Below, piece by piece: positions 8,191 through 15,053 of a stretch of 16,445 bases of DNA; the stretch's first letter is position 1; each line of letters starts with the position of its first letter. Location: contig DFOS01000002.1 of assembly GCA_002376845.1 (NCBI GenBank), forward strand, positions 1 to 16,445, written 5' to 3'. The notes below the pieces were generated by a model, which was not told the origin of the DNA, did no database searches, and saw nothing but the letters and a program-made list of their open reading frames with translations. This DNA is from Bdellovibrionaceae bacterium UBA3535 (GTDB lineage: Bacteria > Bdellovibrionota > Bdellovibrionia > Bdellovibrionales > UBA840). Both the position numbers and the translations under genes were made by a program.

Positions 8191-9398
8191 TGCCAGTCTA
8201 TGTATTTCAAGCAAAAATTCCTGGCGGCAAAGTGGTAAAGGGCGAGGTCAACGCGGCTAGTGAGACCGAGGCTCGAGTAAAGATTCGCGCGCAAAATTTG
8301 GTGCCGGTTCGCCTGGTGGTAAAAGGGCAGAAGGCAGCCAGCAATGCTGCAGGCGGCTTTTCGGGCAGCGTGAGTAGTAAAGATTTGCAAGTTATGACTC
8401 GGCAGTTTGCCACTCTAATTAACTCCGGTATTCCGGTGGTGCAAAGTCTCGAGATTTTATCGGATGGTAGTAAAAATCAATTGCTAAAAAAAACTCTTCG
8501 AAAAATTCGGGACGACATTTCGCAGGGCCGAAGGCTTGGCGAGGCCATGACTCCGCACCGCAAAGTCTTTGACAAGCTCTATGTAAACCTTGTGAAGGCT
8601 GGAGAAGAGGGCGGTATTTTGGATACCATCTTGAACCGCCTGGCCATCTATATTGAAAAAGCAGAAAAGATTAAAAGTAAAATAAAGGGAGCCATGTTTT
8701 ATCCCATTGGCGTACTCTTTGTTTCTGCCATTGTGATTTCGGTAATTATGGTTTTTGTGATACCGAAGTTTGAAGAGCTTTTTAAAAGCTCGGGTAGGGA
8801 GCTGCCTGGCTTAACCCAGTTGGTGATAGAAATGTCGCAGTTTTGCCGGGATTATTGGTATATGATGATCGGCGGGGTAATTGCCGCGGTCTTTGCATTC
8901 AAACAATTTTATTCTACACCCTCGGGCAAGGCTTTTATGGATGAGATCTTTATCCGTATGCCTATCGTCGGCAATATCATTCAGAAATCCGAAGTGGCAC
9001 GTTTTTCCAGAACGCTATCGACATTATTATCCAGCGGGGTGGCCCTTCTAGATGCCTTGGATATTGCCGCAGAATCGGTTGGCAATGCCGTGGTGGAGCG
9101 TACGATCAAGCAAGCCAAAGCGGTGATCTCGGAGGGGAAAAGTATTGTGATTCCCTTTTCCAAAAACCCCTATATGCCAGATATGGTGGTGCAAATGATT
9201 GGGGTTGGGGAACAAACGGGCTCGCTTGATTCTATGCTAGCCAAAGTTGCCGACTTTTATGAAGAGGAAGTGGATTATGCCGTGGGAGCGGCTACCACCA
9301 TGATTGAACCTTTGATGATGGTGTTTCTTGGCGGCACCATCGCTTTTCTTGTGATTGCCATGTATCTTCCCATCTTTGATTTGGCGAATACGGTCTAA
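8190..9398 (+). CDS. pilC: Type IV pilus inner-membrane platform protein PilC
   Basis: An integral membrane protein on which PilB and PilT act. The 402 residues contain two T2SSF repeats: the first starts near 65 (DLQVMTRQFATLINSGIPV) and the second near 268 (EVARFSRTLSTLLSSGVAL). Three membrane segments are seen at about 170-193, 222-242 and 374-398, the usual PilC/GspF topology. It begins with GTG at 8190, whose G is the last base of the pilT stop; the next residues PVYVFQAK are the normal start of PilC proteins, and AAGG at 8176-8179 can serve as ribosome site. The stop TAA shares its last A with the pilS ATG. Confidence 0.95.
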   Translation: MPVYVFQAKIPGGKVVKGEVNAASETEARVKIRAQNLVPVRLVVKGQKAASNAAGGFSGSVSSKDLQVMTRQFATLINSGIPVVQSLEILSDGSKNQLLKKTLRKIRDDISQGRRLGEAMTPHRKVFDKLYVNLVKAGEEGGILDTILNRLAIYIEKAEKIKSKIKGAMFYPIGVLFVSAIVISVIMVFVIPKFEELFKSSGRELPGLTQLVIEMSQFCRDYWYMMIGGVIAAVFAFKQFYSTPSGKAFMDEIFIRMPIVGNIIQKSEVARFSRTLSTLLSSGVALLDALDIAAESVGNAVVERTIKQAKAVISEGKSIVIPFSKNPYMPDMVVQMIGVGEQTGSLDSMLAKVADFYEEEVDYAVGAATTMIEPLMMVFLGGTIAFLVIAMYLPIFDLANTV

Positions 9399-10972
9399 TG
9401 AAGGATAATGCGTTAAAGAATTTTTATCGAGTAGAGTGGGCAAAAGTAGGAATTCAACTTTTGCTTCTTCTTTTCTTATTGGCCACGCAATTTGTGCAAA
9501 AAGACTTTATCAATTGGTCATTGATGTCCGTGAACCTACTGCTTATGACCTTGGTGATGAGCTTTCATGGTGTCTATATTTACAGTTTAGAGCGCATCAA
9601 AGATTATACAATTTTGCACTATGTGATTTTCTTTTTTGATACCATTTGGCTTACTATTTTGCTGTTTTATTTTCCCAATATTCAGGCGCTCTTTATCCTG
9701 CTCTATCTCATGCAAATTCTCTTATCAGGAATTTTACTAGAAAAACTTGGTGCCATGGTCGTTGCGGCCTTTACCTCCTTGTGCTTTAGCATATTGCTAG
9801 TAGTGAACCCGCTACTCGAAGGGCAGCTTCTGTTTTTGTCTTTGGGCTTAAACAATTTGGGTTTCTTTTTGATTGCACTTTTATCTGGGACCCTTTCCGA
9901 GCAGCTACGATCCCTGGGCACCGAGCTAGAAAAGAAGACCCAAGACATCCAGGTATTAAAGGATTTGAATGCTCTAATTTTGGAGAATATGAAGTCGGGA
10001 TTTATATCCATTGATAAGGACAACCGCATTTTACTATACAATGGCTCGGCAAGTGAGATTTTAGAAAAAAATATCGTCGAGGGAGCAAGGTTGAATTTTA
10101 TTATGCCGGATTTAAAGCATAAGCTGGCAAAGATAAAAAAGCGCGGCAGTCCCATTGAACACATTTACCGCGCCAAATCAGCAACGAAAAATCTACTTCT
10201 GCTAGTTTCGGATATTTTTTCAGATTCCAACGAAAGACTGGGCTCGGTCATCATTTTTTCTGATCAAACGGAGTTCAAGCGTTTGGAAGAGGAAGCCAAG
10301 CAAAATGAAAAGCTGGCTGCCATAGGAAAGTTGGCCGCGGGGATTGCCCACGAAATTCGAAACCCCTTGGCAAGCATGAGTGGTAGCATTCAGTTTATGG
10401 CAGAATCTTTAAAAAGCGGCGGCGAAGAAGAACAGAAATTGATGAAGATTGTTTTAAAGGAGATTGATCGGCTTAACCTTTTGGTAACCGAATTCTTGGA
10501 TTTTGCTAAACCTGAAAAAAGCGAAAAGCAGGAAGTGGATCTTACAGATCTTGTACAGGAAACCTTGGATTTATTGGAAAAGGATGAGCGTTTTGCCAAT
10601 GATATACATCTAGAAAAAGAATTGCAGAAGAGTTTAAAAATCTATGCCGATAAGGCAAAGATAAAACAGGTGCTGTTAAACCTTTTGATCAATGCCTCCC
10701 AGGCCATGGAGGAGTCGGCGGTGAAAAAACTGAAGATTTCTTTAAAGACGAAGGGGCTGGATACCGTTTTGAGCATTCGCGATAGTGGTTGCGGCATGAG
10801 TGATGAGGTGAAAAAGCGTTTGTTTGAGCCCTTTCATACTACGAAAGCAAAGGGAACGGGCTTGGGTCTGGCGATGGTTCATAAGATTTTGGACAATCAC
10901 AAGGCGCGCGTGGAAGTCAAATCAAAAAGTGGTGAGGGCACGGAGTTTAAAATCCATTTTCCTCTACTATAG
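9398..10972 (+). CDS. pilS: Membrane sensor histidine kinase PilS
   Basis: The sensor half of the PilS/PilR two-component system, expected in the inner membrane and, in studied species, sensing pilin levels. The 524 residues show an N-terminal bundle of about six hydrophobic helices to roughly residue 170, a coiled linker, then a PAS-like domain (about 185-290: LNALILENMKSGFISIDKDN). The HisKA domain has the H-box AAGIAHEIRNPL with phosphorylatable His318. The HATPase domain has an N box around Asn432 (LLINASQAM), a G1 box DSGCGMS from Asp462 and a G2 box GTGLGLAM. All catalytic residues look present. The ATG overlaps the pilC stop by one base (TAATG). The assignment to PilS rather than another NtrB-like kinase rests on topology plus position between pilC and pilR. 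Confidence 0.92.
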   Translation: MKDNALKNFYRVEWAKVGIQLLLLLFLLATQFVQKDFINWSLMSVNLLLMTLVMSFHGVYIYSLERIKDYTILHYVIFFFDTIWLTILLFYFPNIQALFILLYLMQILLSGILLEKLGAMVVAAFTSLCFSILLVVNPLLEGQLLFLSLGLNNLGFFLIALLSGTLSEQLRSLGTELEKKTQDIQVLKDLNALILENMKSGFISIDKDNRILLYNGSASEILEKNIVEGARLNFIMPDLKHKLAKIKKRGSPIEHIYRAKSATKNLLLLVSDIFSDSNERLGSVIIFSDQTEFKRLEEEAKQNEKLAAIGKLAAGIAHEIRNPLASMSGSIQFMAESLKSGGEEEQKLMKIVLKEIDRLNLLVTEFLDFAKPEKSEKQEVDLTDLVQETLDLLEKDERFANDIHLEKELQKSLKIYADKAKIKQVLLNLLINASQAMEESAVKKLKISLKTKGLDTVLSIRDSGCGMSDEVKKRLFEPFHTTKAKGTGLGLAMVHKILDNHKARVEVKSKSGEGTEFKIHFPLL

Positions 10973-10982
10973 GCTGGCTGCA

Positions 10983-11008
10983 CAGCGAAGGCTTTGAGTG
11001 GTTCGCTG
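10983..11008. promoter_or_regulatory. Dyad symmetry upstream of pilR
   Basis: CAGCGAA at 10983-10989 and TTCGCTG at 11002-11008 are perfect 7-base inverted arms around a 12-base spacer. The spacer and second arm overlap the -35 and spacer of a promoter-like sequence. The form fits an operator for a dimeric regulator. As RNA it would be a hairpin, but no T-run follows, so a terminator is unlikely. Confidence 0.4.
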
Positions 11009-11022
11009 CTAGAGCATATAAT
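10994..11022 (+). promoter_or_regulatory. Candidate sigma-70-type promoter for pilR
   Basis: TTGAGT at 10994-10999, a 17-base spacer, then a perfect TATAAT at 11017-11022. The pilR ATG is 20 bases past the -10, with GGAGA at 11032-11036 as ribosome site, so the leader would be short. This would give pilR its own transcript separate from pilBTCS. Confidence 0.5.
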
Positions 11023-11042
11023 TTTACTACTGGAGACACATA

Positions 11043-12452
11043 ATGAAACGCAAAATACTAGTGGTCGACGATGAAGAATCCATACGTGAATTTTTAGACA
11101 TCATGCTAAGAAAAGAGGGCTATGATGTCAGCCTTGCCGAAGATGGAGCCAAAGCACAGGAGCTTTTAAAGAAAAAATCCTTTGATATGATCATCTCGGA
11201 TTTGCAAATGCCCAATGTCACCGGCATCGAATTATTAAAATATGTAAAAGACAATTACCCTGAAATTGTATTTATGATGATCACCGCATTTGGTACCACC
11301 GAATCGGCGGTGGAAGCCATGAAGCTCGGTGCTTATGATTATCTAACCAAGCCTTTTAAAATCGATGAAGTGCGCATCCTAATTAACAATGCCCTTCGCG
11401 CGCAGGCTTTAGAAAGTGAAAACCGCACACTAAAAAAAGAGCTCGGCAAAGAGTACAATTTTTCCAACCTTATTGGCAACTCCGATGCCATGCACAGGGT
11501 TTTTGATATTGTGAAGCGCGTAGCCGCAACGCCGACGAATGTTTTGATTGTTGGGGAAAGTGGAACGGGTAAAGAGATGGTTGCAAAAGCCATACATTAC
11601 AATTCGAGTGAAAAAGATAAGCCCTTTGTAACAGTGAATTGCGGCGCCATTCCCGAATCCCTAATGGAATCGGAAATGTTTGGTCATAAGAAAGGCTCGT
11701 TTACTGGAGCGGTATCGGATAAGCCGGGTCTATTTGAGGTGGCTGATGGCGGCACCTTGTTTTTGGACGAAGTGGGGGAGCTGCCGCTTAGCATTCAGGT
11801 CAAACTCCTTCGTGCTATACAAGAGCGCGTGATTCGAAGGGTCGGCGGCACCGACGACATTAAGGTGGACATTCGCTTGATCGCCGCCACCAACCAAGAC
11901 TTAGAAGATATGGTTAAAAAAGGTACTTTTCGTGAAGATCTTTATTATCGATTGAATGTGATCCAGCTGCGTATGCCGCCACTAAGAGAAAGAAAAGATG
12001 ATATCCCCGTGCTGGCAAAACACTTTTTAAAGAAGTACAATGAGCGCTTGGGGAAAAGTGTAAACGGCATTAGCGAAGAGGCCATGAGCCAGCTAAAGAC
12101 TTATCATTATCCAGGAAATGTTCGTGAATTAGAAAATATCATGGAGCGCACTCTTGCATTAGAAGGAGGCGCTACCATTTTACCAGAATCCTTACCGCCC
12201 TTTGTGCATACTAATGAAGGGCGAAAGTTGGCTTCCGCCTATGAAATCGAGATTCAAGATGATGGGGTGGATCTAGAGCGCATCATCGAGCAGATCGAAA
12301 AGGAATTGATTATCAAGGCCATACATAAATCCAAGGGCGTAAAAAAGCGGGCGGCCAAACTTTTGGGAATCAGTTTTCGCTCCATGCGCTACCGCGTAGA
12401 CAAATATGGTCTTGGTAGTGATGATGAGGATGATGGAGAGGATGAGGAGTAG
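11043..12452 (+). CDS. pilR: Sigma-54-dependent response regulator PilR
   Basis: An NtrC-class activator paired with PilS. The 469 residues contain a receiver domain with acidic pocket Asp9/Asp10, phosphoacceptor Asp53, Thr81 and Lys103. The AAA+ domain has Walker A GESGTGKE at 171-178, the sigma-54 contact loop GSFTGA at 218-223 (Ser where GAFTGA is commonest) and Walker B GGTLFLDE. The arginine-containing stretch is FREDLYYRLNV. A C-terminal Fis-type helix-turn-helix lies at about 425-455 (KKRAAKLLGISFRSMRYRV). The last dozen residues are almost all Asp, Glu or Gly. The start has GGAGA seven bases upstream. The pilR name rests on its place between pilS and pilA. Its expected target is the pilA promoter, but no clear sigma-54 box is seen there. 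Confidence 0.93.
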   Translation: MKRKILVVDDEESIREFLDIMLRKEGYDVSLAEDGAKAQELLKKKSFDMIISDLQMPNVTGIELLKYVKDNYPEIVFMMITAFGTTESAVEAMKLGAYDYLTKPFKIDEVRILINNALRAQALESENRTLKKELGKEYNFSNLIGNSDAMHRVFDIVKRVAATPTNVLIVGESGTGKEMVAKAIHYNSSEKDKPFVTVNCGAIPESLMESEMFGHKKGSFTGAVSDKPGLFEVADGGTLFLDEVGELPLSIQVKLLRAIQERVIRRVGGTDDIKVDIRLIAATNQDLEDMVKKGTFREDLYYRLNVIQLRMPPLRERKDDIPVLAKHFLKKYNERLGKSVNGISEEAMSQLKTYHYPGNVRELENIMERTLALEGGATILPESLPPFVHTNEGRKLASAYEIEIQDDGVDLERIIEQIEKELIIKAIHKSKGVKKRAAKLLGISFRSMRYRVDKYGLGSDDEDDGEDEE

Positions 12453-12531
12453 CGTATCATAATGACACTAGTCGCAGAGTAACATAATTTGCCAATCCCT
12501 CGTCCTAATATAAAACGAATCCAATTTATAG

Positions 12532-12561
12532 TTGTACAAAGTATTGAAACGACCTTAGAAT
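12532..12561 (+). promoter_or_regulatory. Candidate sigma-70-type promoter for pilA
   Basis: TTGTAC at 12532-12537, an 18-base spacer and TAGAAT at 12556-12561 (5 of 6 to TATAAT) lie 33 bases ahead of the pilA ATG. The -35 matches only its TTG core; it is part of the palindrome TTGTACAA at 12532-12539. A second possibility is TTGCCA at 12489-12494 with a poorly spaced TATAAA at 12509-12514. No GG-N10-GC sigma-54 element with further consensus was found in 12453-12594. Confidence 0.3.
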
Positions 12562-12582
12562 TGAAAGGGTCAATTAATCAAT

Positions 12583-12588
12583 GGAGGA
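12583..12588 (+). promoter_or_regulatory. Strong ribosome binding site of pilA
   Basis: GGAGGA ends six bases before the pilA ATG. It is the strongest Shine-Dalgarno in the window, as expected for an abundant structural protein. Confidence 0.8.
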
Positions 12589-12594
12589 AATTCA

Positions 12595-13158
12595 ATGAAT
12601 AACATCAAGAACCAAAAAGGTTTCTCACTTATCGAATTGATGATTGCTGTTGCCATTATCGGTATTCTTGCAGCGATTGCGATTCCAAACTATCAAAAGT
12701 TTCAGCGTAAGTCGCGTCAGTCAGATGCTAAGTCACAGCTTTCTGGTATTTATCAAGCGAACAAAATTTATATTGGGGATTATGGTCAATATACAGCTTC
12801 ATTCCGAGCAATGAACTATTCTCCAGATGGTAGAATTCAGTATGATTGTGGTTGGCCAGGAGCAATAGGCATCCAAGTTCCTAGAGATGCGGCTCAAAGA
12901 CCGGCCTTGCCAAACGTGGGTATATCTACCTCGGTGGGATGGTGTAACGGTGGGCCTGGTGCAGGCACAGAATGTACTGATGGTACAACTGATATTACTG
13001 GTGCTACACCTCCAATTGTAGGGGCTGCCGCTCCAGCAGTAGGTCCACCAGCTACTTTCACAGCTGCTTGTGCTGGGGAAATTGGTGGAGCTCAACCTGA
13101 TCAGTGGACAATAGATCAAGCAAAAACAACTCTAAATACTCAGGATGGTGTTAACTAA
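12595..13158 (+). CDS. pilA: Type IV major pilin PilA (prepilin)
   Basis: The structural subunit of the pilus, made as a prepilin, cleaved and N-methylated by a prepilin peptidase not encoded in this window. The 187 residues start with a short basic leader ending Lys8-Gly9, then Phe10-Ser-Leu-Ile-Glu14, so cleavage is after Gly9 with Phe+1 and the conserved Glu+5. The hydrophobic alpha-1 segment runs to about residue 36 and amphipathic alpha-1C follows (YQKFQRKSRQSDAKSQLSGI). The rest is unusual: from about 110 to 170 it is a Gly/Ala/Pro/Thr-rich, low-complexity stretch, with four Cys in all that may form disulphides. The very strong ribosome site suggests high expression. Position right after pilS-pilR supports it as the major pilin rather than a minor one. 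Confidence 0.93.
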   Translation: MNNIKNQKGFSLIELMIAVAIIGILAAIAIPNYQKFQRKSRQSDAKSQLSGIYQANKIYIGDYGQYTASFRAMNYSPDGRIQYDCGWPGAIGIQVPRDAAQRPALPNVGISTSVGWCNGGPGAGTECTDGTTDITGATPPIVGAAAPAVGPPATFTAACAGEIGGAQPDQWTIDQAKTTLNTQDGVN

Positions 13159-13162
13159 GCGA

Positions 13163-13798
13163 ATGTTGAAATACATCCTATGCCTAATATTATTCGTAGG
13201 CATACAATTCTTACCGAAAAAAAACTGGGAACCCGAGCGTTCCCAGTTTCGTTTCAATCCTAATTACTTAAAAATTTATGATTTTAATTTGAAAGCTGCG
13301 CAAGCTAACCTAATGTGGCTTCGTTTCATCGCGGCGGATCTTGAGTACACTAAATATAGAGATGATAAATCCTGGCACTACTACCTTGTCGATGCGAGTT
13401 TTAATTTAAATCCCAGCATCCAGCGACGCTACCGAAAAAGTGGTCAACTCTTGAGTGTCTACATTGATGATAAGTGGGGCGCCAAAGACATTTTTGATCG
13501 CGGGGTTGCTAGATTTCCTGAGTATTGGGAGCTCGCTTATTCTGCTGGCTATCACTATATGGAAGAAATCAAAGATTATTCTAAAGCGGCAGATTTACTC
13601 CAACAAGCGGTAGAAAATGGAGCCAAAGATTGGGTGATGAGCCTTGTGGGAAAGCTTTACTCGCAGGCCGGACGCCTAGAGTTTGCCATTATCACTTTAG
13701 AGAATTTTCTTGCCAACAATCCTCAAATCAAAGAGAGAGCCCATATCGAGAAGCGCCTAAAAAATCTAAAAGAGCAAGCCTTGACCATTGCCAAATAG
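13163..13798 (+). CDS. Membrane-anchored TPR-like protein in the pilG position
   Basis: A protein of 211 residues if started at ATG 13163, four bases after the pilA stop. An in-frame ATG at 13145 inside pilA would add six residues; neither has a good ribosome site. A hydrophobic N-terminus (about 3-17, LKYILCLILFVGIQF) suggests a membrane anchor or uncleaved signal, leaving the rest outside the cytoplasm. The body is alpha-helical with TPR-like units: an LKAAQANLMWLRFIAADLEY start, then repeats with the pattern YxxAGYHYMEEIKDYSKAADLLQQA and GxLEFAIITLENFL. In Myxococcus the gene after pilA is pilG, part of the PilGHI system needed for pilus assembly. The same place and general form suggest a PilG-like role, but no pilH or pilI (ABC transporter) genes follow, so I give no symbol. 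Confidence 0.75.
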   Translation: MLKYILCLILFVGIQFLPKKNWEPERSQFRFNPNYLKIYDFNLKAAQANLMWLRFIAADLEYTKYRDDKSWHYYLVDASFNLNPSIQRRYRKSGQLLSVYIDDKWGAKDIFDRGVARFPEYWELAYSAGYHYMEEIKDYSKAADLLQQAVENGAKDWVMSLVGKLYSQAGRLEFAIITLENFLANNPQIKERAHIEKRLKNLKEQALTIAK

Positions 13799-13846
13799 GC
13801 CCCAGATTGTTAGAGATGCATACAATCGCGAAAAAAGGGCCTTTTC

Positions 13847-14992
13847 ATGCAGCAAGATTATTATGAAGTGCTAGGTGTACAAAAAAACGCCGATGACGAT
13901 ACGATCAAAAAAGCCTATCGCAAGATGGCCATGCAGTATCATCCGGATAAAAATCCTGGCAATTCCGAAGCAGAAGAAAAGTTTAAATTGGCAGCAGAGG
14001 CCTATGAGGTCCTGCGCGACCCGCAAAAGCGCCAAATGTATGATCAATACGGCCATGCGGCCTTTAAGGGCGGCGGCGCTGGCGGCTTTGGCGGCGGCGG
14101 CTTCCACGATATCAATGATATTTTTGAAAGCTTTGGCGACATCTTCGGCGATTTTTTTGGCGGCGGCGGTTTTGGTGGAGCGGGAAGAAGACGAAGATCC
14201 AATGCCCCCCGGCAAGGTGCAAGTCTGCGTTATATTTTGGAGATTGATCTAAAAGATGCCGTCTCTGGCATTGAAAAAGAAGTTACCTATGATTCCTCTG
14301 TGGCTTGCGGCACCTGCCACGGCTCCGGGGCAGAGCCCGGCTCGCAGCCCGAAACTTGCACCACCTGCGGCGGTCAGGGGCAAGTGGTAAAAGCTCAGGG
14401 TTTTTTCTCAGTTGCCACCACCTGTCCTGCCTGCGGCGGTGCCGGGAAAATCATAAAAAATAAATGCAAAACCTGTAGCGGCTCCGGTAGAGAGCAGAAA
14501 TCCAAAACCATCTCGGTCAAAGTGCCTCCGGGCGTGGATACCGGCACCCGTTTGCGGGTCAATGGCGAGGGAGAAGGCGGCTACAATGGTGGCCCCCCGG
14601 GTGATCTCTATGTGGAAATTTATGTAAAACCGGATGAAACCTTTCAGCGAGAAGGTAACGACCTGCATGCCGAGGTAAAAGTATCCTATTTGCAGGCGAT
14701 CTTGGGTACGAATCTCGAGGTGGAAACCTTTCGCGGCAAAGAAAAGGTGGAAGTACCTGCAGGCACCCAGCCTGGCGAGAGAATTGTACTGAAGGGCAAA
14801 GGCGTGCCATCGGTTCGCGGCTACGGTCGGGGCGATATGTACTTTCAGGTTGTGGTGGAGATACCCAAAAAATTGACCAGCGAGGAAGAAAAGGCGCTCA
14901 AAGAATTGGCAGAAAAAAAGCATGAGAATGTCTCAAAGGGCAGCATTTCGGGCTTTTTTAGCAAAATTAAAGACGATATATCCAAACACTAG
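13847..14992 (+). CDS. dnaJ: Chaperone DnaJ (Hsp40)
   Basis: The co-chaperone that delivers clients to DnaK and stimulates its ATPase. The 381 residues have the full class I layout. The J domain is at 1-70 with HPD at 32-34. A Gly/Phe-rich linker at about 74-120 is interrupted by a DINDIFESFGDIFGDFF segment. A Cys-rich zinc domain starts at Cys154 with four CxxCxGxG units (CGTCHGSG, CTTCGGQG, CPACGGAG, CKTCSGSG). The C-terminal substrate-binding beta domains follow, with an RVNGEGEGG motif and a PAGTQPG segment. AAGGG at 13835-13839 is seven bases before the ATG. It lies 48 bp after the TPR gene and 61 bp before dnaK. The order dnaJ then dnaK is the reverse of the common dnaK-dnaJ operon. Confidence 0.97.
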   Translation: MQQDYYEVLGVQKNADDDTIKKAYRKMAMQYHPDKNPGNSEAEEKFKLAAEAYEVLRDPQKRQMYDQYGHAAFKGGGAGGFGGGGFHDINDIFESFGDIFGDFFGGGGFGGAGRRRRSNAPRQGASLRYILEIDLKDAVSGIEKEVTYDSSVACGTCHGSGAEPGSQPETCTTCGGQGQVVKAQGFFSVATTCPACGGAGKIIKNKCKTCSGSGREQKSKTISVKVPPGVDTGTRLRVNGEGEGGYNGGPPGDLYVEIYVKPDETFQREGNDLHAEVKVSYLQAILGTNLEVETFRGKEKVEVPAGTQPGERIVLKGKGVPSVRGYGRGDMYFQVVVEIPKKLTSEEEKALKELAEKKHENVSKGSISGFFSKIKDDISKH

Positions 14993-14994
14993 AC

Positions 14995-15023
14995 CTTGAC
15001 GTTTGAGAATATTGCACCAAATT
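14995..15023 (+). promoter_or_regulatory. Candidate sigma-32-like heat-shock promoter for dnaK
   Basis: CTTGACG at 14995-15001, exactly 13 bases, then CACCAAATT at 15015-15023. Compared with the enterobacterial sigma-32 consensus CTTGAAA-N13-CCCCATNT this matches five of seven -35 positions, and in the -10 it fits six of eight counting the N. It starts three bases after the dnaJ stop. No CIRCE repeat is seen. The consensus of this organism is unknown, so this is tentative. Confidence 0.33.
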
Positions 15024-15053
15024 AAACTTGTAATAACGATATAGGAGTGAAGT

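Noticed and set aside
12437..12453. GG-N10-GC spacing at the pilR stop as a sigma-54 site for pilA
   Set aside because: Only the GG and GC dinucleotides match; the flanking bases come from GAG/GAT codons of the acidic tail and it is about 140 bp from the pilA start.
13799..13846. CIRCE operator before dnaJ
   Set aside because: No TTAGCACTC/GAGTGCTAA arms are present in this gap or in the gap before dnaK.
14069..14190. GGC/GGT-rich repeats as a DNA repeat array
   Set aside because: They encode the normal Gly-rich linker of DnaJ; no regular unit or spacer as in CRISPR or tandem arrays.
13871..14252. Overlapping open frames on both strands within dnaJ
   Set aside because: They arise from the GGC-rich Gly/Phe linker, which is open in several frames; the DnaJ frame has all family motifs.
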